From Chloroflexota bacterium (GTDB lineage Bacteria > Chloroflexota > Anaerolineae > Anaerolineales > Anaerolineaceae): DNA of 8,667 nt. This document shows positions 6,377 through 8,667 of the stretch, piece after piece. The DNA lies in contig JAAZPN010000136.1 in NCBI GenBank assembly GCA_012797215.1, forward strand, positions 1 to 8,667, written 5' to 3'. The translations under genes and the position numbers were made by a program. Within the stretch, counting starts at the first letter, position 1, and the number at the start of each line of letters is the position of its first letter. Below the pieces are notes generated by a model, which saw nothing but the letters and a program-made list of their open reading frames with translations, had not been told where the DNA came from and ran no database searches.

Positions 6377-6999
6377 AAATTTCTACGCTTTTCATTGACC
6401 TCGACGATACTGTCTACCCGGCTACCACGCAGGTTTGGCAGCTGGTCATGAAGCGCATGTACATCTACATGCGTGATTTTCTGGGCATTCCGGAAGAAGA
6501 GGTGCCGGCCATGCGCGACCGGCTTTTTAACCGCTACGGCACCACGCTGCGCGGTCTGCAAATAGAACGCGGCATTGACGCCAAAGCCTACCTGGATTAT
6601 GTGCATGATGTGGACCTTTCCGCAATTCTTAGCCCGGACCCGGCACTGCAATCCGCGCTTGCCAGCATCCATCTGCCAAAAATTATCTTTACCAACGCCT
6701 GTGAATCCCACGCGCGTAACGTGCTCGGGCTGATGCAGCTGGAAGATTGTTTCGATAGCATCATCGACGTCGTGGCCGTGCAGCCATATTGCAAACCCGA
6801 GCTGGAAGCCTATCAAATCGCGTTGGAACTGGCCGGCAGCCCAGACCCCGCCGCTGTGATGATGGTGGATGACCGCTTTGAAAACCTGGTTACTGCCGCG
6901 AGCTTGGGCATGCGCGCCGTTCTTGTGTCTGAGGCCCCCCAGAATGGTTTCCAAACTATCGCCCGCCTCGCGCAGCTGCCCAACCTTTTAGGGGCATAA
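6373..6999 (+). CDS. HAD pyrimidine 5'-nucleotidase-like phosphatase
   Basis: The 208-residue protein has HAD motif I FIDLDDTVYP (D9 nucleophile, D11 acid/base), motif II T107 in IIFTN, motif III K141 in CKPELEAY and motif IV MMVDDRFEN with D166/D167. The cap segment NRYGTTLRGL (53-62) and the LDDT start are hallmarks of the pyrimidine 5'-nucleotidase branch (SDT1-like, TIGR01993-type), which removes phosphate from UMP, CMP or related nucleotides; substrate here is inferred. The start is GTG 6373, in the overlap GTGA with the LOG stop; the next in-frame ATG lies 26 codons later and would delete motif I, so the GTG must be used. No strong Shine-Dalgarno precedes it, fitting translational coupling. 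It shares only the HAD fold with the phosphatase at 1772-2467 and is not its close duplicate. Confidence 0.9.
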   Translation: MKISTLFIDLDDTVYPATTQVWQLVMKRMYIYMRDFLGIPEEEVPAMRDRLFNRYGTTLRGLQIERGIDAKAYLDYVHDVDLSAILSPDPALQSALASIHLPKIIFTNACESHARNVLGLMQLEDCFDSIIDVVAVQPYCKPELEAYQIALELAGSPDPAAVMMVDDRFENLVTAASLGMRAVLVSEAPQNGFQTIARLAQLPNLLGA

Positions 7000-7124
7000 G
7001 CTCTGAAAACCCCATCTGCGCAGCTTGGAAATCAATAAGTTTCCTCATAAAACCATAGATTTTATATGCATCGTTAATTCGTTTGTGTTATTGTTATGGT
7101 TCATACTGACAAATTGGAGCAAAT

Positions 7125-8405
7125 ATGCAGCAAGGCAAAGTTCTTAAGACTATCCTACTAACCCTTCTGGTTTTAGTATTAATTTCCGGCGCTTTTTTGG
7201 GCGGCGTACTCACGGGGAACGTGCTTCCGATGAAACTTTTATCCGCCAACCAGAGCACCGCGACGCCAGCCGCCGAACTCCCCACGCAGGAAGCCCAGGC
7301 CGAAGCAACTGCTGAAAGCACACAGTCCATCCAAGGCGCGACCCCTGAGGAACTCGAACAAACCTTCGCCCCATTCTGGGAAACCTGGTCGCTTCTGCAT
7401 GAAAACTTTGTGGACCAGCCCCTGGATGACGTCGCCCTGATGCGCGGCGCAATCTCGGGCATGTTGGCAGCCACCGGCGACAAGCACACCACCTATATGA
7501 ATCCAACGCAGTTCGAGCAGGCAAACGCCAGCATGGAAGGCGAATATGAAGGCATCGGCGCCTGGGTGGATACAAGCGGCGATTACGTGCAGGTCATCTC
7601 GCCTATGAAAGGCTCCCCCGCGGAAGCTGCTGGGCTGCGCCCGAACGATATCGTCATCGCCGTGAATGGCGAAGACCAAACCGGCATTCCTGGCGACCTG
7701 GTGCTAAAGAAGATTCTTGGCCCAGCCGGGCAAGCGGTCACGCTCACCATCCGCCGCGGCGAAGAAACTCTGGATTTCACGATTGTGCGCGCAAAAATCA
7801 CTGTTCCGGTCGTGGACTACCGCATGCTGGATAACAATATTGGCTACGTGGCGCTCTACTCTTTCAATGATCAGGCTACCAGCCAGCTGCGGACTGCGCT
7901 TAAGGAGCTCATGGCGCAGAAACCTGCCGGGCTTGTATTTGACCTGCGCGATAACGGCGGCGGGTACCTTTCCACGGCAATTGAAGTGGTCTCCGAGTTC
8001 ATTCCAAGGGGCGTGGTGATGTACGAGGAATATGGCGACGGTACCCGTGATGCCTATTCCGCCCAGCGCGGTGGCAGAGCGACAGAAATCCCCCTGGTAG
8101 TGCTCGTGAACGAAGGCACCGCCTCCGCTTCCGAAATTACCGCCGGCGCGATTCAGGACCTTGGGCGCGGCAAATTGGTGGGTGTAAAGACCTATGGCAA
8201 GGGTTCCGTCCAGAACTGGATTCCGCTGAGCACCGAAAAGGGCGGCGTGCGCATCACCATCGCGCGCTGGTTGACCCCAAACGGCACTCAAATCAGCGAA
8301 GTTGGCCTGACGCCGGACCTGGTGGTTGAGATGAGCGACGAAGACTACGCTGAAGGCAGAGACCCCCAGTTGGATGCTGCCGTGAAGCTGCTGCTGCAGC
8401 CCTAA
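7125..8405 (+). CDS. S41 C-terminal processing peptidase (CtpA-like) with PDZ
   Basis: The 426-residue protein has one N-terminal membrane helix (about 8-31), then a linker rich in Ala, Thr, Glu and Gln (43-75), so the catalytic part faces outside the cell membrane. A helical N-terminal region (76-130) is followed by a PDZ domain (about 140-222, with the GSPAEAAGLRPND core) and the S41 catalytic domain (about 228-426). The catalytic Ser is S334 in GTASASE and the Lys is K359 in TYGKGSVQ, 25 residues apart as in E. coli Tsp; Q363 is also conserved. Such enzymes trim or degrade envelope proteins at their C-terminus. The ATG has GGAG (7116-7119) five bases upstream. The 125-bp upstream gap is conspicuously AT-rich but shows no confident promoter. 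A YugP-type peptidase gene follows after 53 bp. Confidence 0.95.
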   Translation: MQQGKVLKTILLTLLVLVLISGAFLGGVLTGNVLPMKLLSANQSTATPAAELPTQEAQAEATAESTQSIQGATPEELEQTFAPFWETWSLLHENFVDQPLDDVALMRGAISGMLAATGDKHTTYMNPTQFEQANASMEGEYEGIGAWVDTSGDYVQVISPMKGSPAEAAGLRPNDIVIAVNGEDQTGIPGDLVLKKILGPAGQAVTLTIRRGEETLDFTIVRAKITVPVVDYRMLDNNIGYVALYSFNDQATSQLRTALKELMAQKPAGLVFDLRDNGGGYLSTAIEVVSEFIPRGVVMYEEYGDGTRDAYSAQRGGRATEIPLVVLVNEGTASASEITAGAIQDLGRGKLVGVKTYGKGSVQNWIPLSTEKGGVRITIARWLTPNGTQISEVGLTPDLVVEMSDEDYAEGRDPQLDAAVKLLLQP

Positions 8406-8426
8406 TTGTTGACAATACTTTATAGA

Positions 8427-8445
8427 GGGCTGTTCTTACCAGCCC
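8427..8445 (+). promoter_or_regulatory. Hairpin in the leader of the YugP-type gene
   Basis: GGGCTG (8427-8432) and CAGCCC (8440-8445) form a perfect 6-bp GC-rich stem with a 7-base loop. The stem is followed by AAGAGGAGG, not by a T-run, so it is not an intrinsic terminator. It ends three bases before the Shine-Dalgarno of the next gene and could modulate translation or stabilise a processed 5' end of the downstream message. Confidence 0.5.
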
Positions 8446-8448
8446 AAG

Positions 8449-8454
8449 AGGAGG
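8449..8454 (+). promoter_or_regulatory. Strong Shine-Dalgarno of the YugP-type gene
   Basis: AGGAGG is a consensus ribosome binding site four bases before ATG 8459, the strongest in the window. It fixes the start of the right-edge gene and implies efficient translation, unless the adjacent hairpin (8427-8445) interferes. Confidence 0.8.
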
Positions 8455-8458
8455 AACA

Positions 8459-8667
8459 ATGTTTAACTACATCATCTACATGCTGCCGGCCTTTATCCTA
8501 ACCATGGTCGCGCAGATCTACGTCAAATCGGCTTATAGCAAGTGGAGCCAGGTGCGCAACTATCATAATCTGACCGGGATAGAAGCTGCCCAACAGCTTA
8601 CCGCGCGCGTCGGCTTATCAGATATCCAGCTTAAACGCACGCAGGGCAATCTGACCGACCATTACGA
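8459..8667 (+). CDS. yugP: YugP-type membrane zinc metallopeptidase, 5' part
   Basis: Only the first 69 codons are present; the frame is open to the window edge. A hydrophobic helix opens the protein (about 4-22), followed by the pattern LTGIEAAQQLTARVGLSDI (38-56) and the segment GNLTDHY (63-69). The same order (N-terminal helix, LTGAEVA, then a PGKLTDHYDP-like motif) is how members of the YugP zinc metallopeptidase family (Pfam Zn_peptidase_2) begin; the HExxH site would lie beyond the edge and is not seen. The start is fixed by AGGAGG four bases upstream. The gene lies 53 bp after the S41 peptidase gene on the same strand, and may share its transcript. Function of YugP proteins is poorly defined; a role in membrane protein turnover is only a guess. 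Confidence 0.85.
   Translation, partial: MFNYIIYMLPAFILTMVAQIYVKSAYSKWSQVRNYHNLTGIEAAQQLTARVGLSDIQLKRTQGNLTDHY

Noticed and set aside
8409..8426. TTGACA and TATAGA as a promoter for the YugP-type gene
   Set aside because: The two hexamers are only 6 bp apart, and no good -10 lies 16-18 bp downstream of TTGACA.

Overview
The window is a gene-dense stretch of bacterial chromosome, fairly GC-rich by eye. It holds eight complete protein genes, one gene cut by the right edge, and a short tandem-repeat array at the left edge. The protein style suggests a Chloroflexota bacterium of the Anaerolineae type: secreted proteins with Thr/Pro/Ala/Glu-rich linkers after a single N-terminal membrane helix, a membrane-anchored HExxH protein with a GYYDDE segment, and intergenic repeats reading CGTCATCGCGAGC. 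This placement is inference; no rRNA or marker gene is present.

Layout from left to right. Positions 1-267 hold seven tandem copies of a 38-40 bp repeat, arranged so that a 157-bp block of four units begins to repeat. A probable extended -10 promoter (351-356) then leads into a two-gene plus-strand unit: a membrane-anchored putative zinc metallopeptidase (376-1758) and a HAD-family phosphatase (1772-2467, 13 bp downstream). A minus-strand MFS exporter (2496-3806) converges on them with a 28-bp gap. Its promoter (3840-3867) lies in a divergent intergenic region that also carries a perfect 12-bp palindrome (3904-3915). On the other side is a PlsC-type acyltransferase (3953-4687), then a zinc-finger-less DnaJ/CbpA-type co-chaperone (4755-5714).

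A second clear promoter (5730-5758) drives a LOG-family protein (5783-6376), whose stop overlaps by 4 bp the GTG start of a pyrimidine 5'-nucleotidase-like HAD protein (6373-6999). These two are very likely co-translated and may act together on nucleoside monophosphates. After an AT-rich gap come a membrane-anchored S41 C-terminal processing peptidase with PDZ domain (7125-8405) and, beyond a hairpin and a strong Shine-Dalgarno, the start of a YugP-type membrane zinc metallopeptidase (8459 to the window end).

Most of the window is housekeeping and envelope-related: lipid acylation, export, chaperone work, nucleotide turnover and three separate envelope peptidases. I see no CRISPR array, transposase, tRNA, rRNA or phage gene, and no convincing new defence or mobile system. 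The points most worth a second look are the higher-order repeat array, the coupled LOG/nucleotidase pair, the metallopeptidase-like protein at 376-1758 and the operator-like palindrome between the divergent genes.
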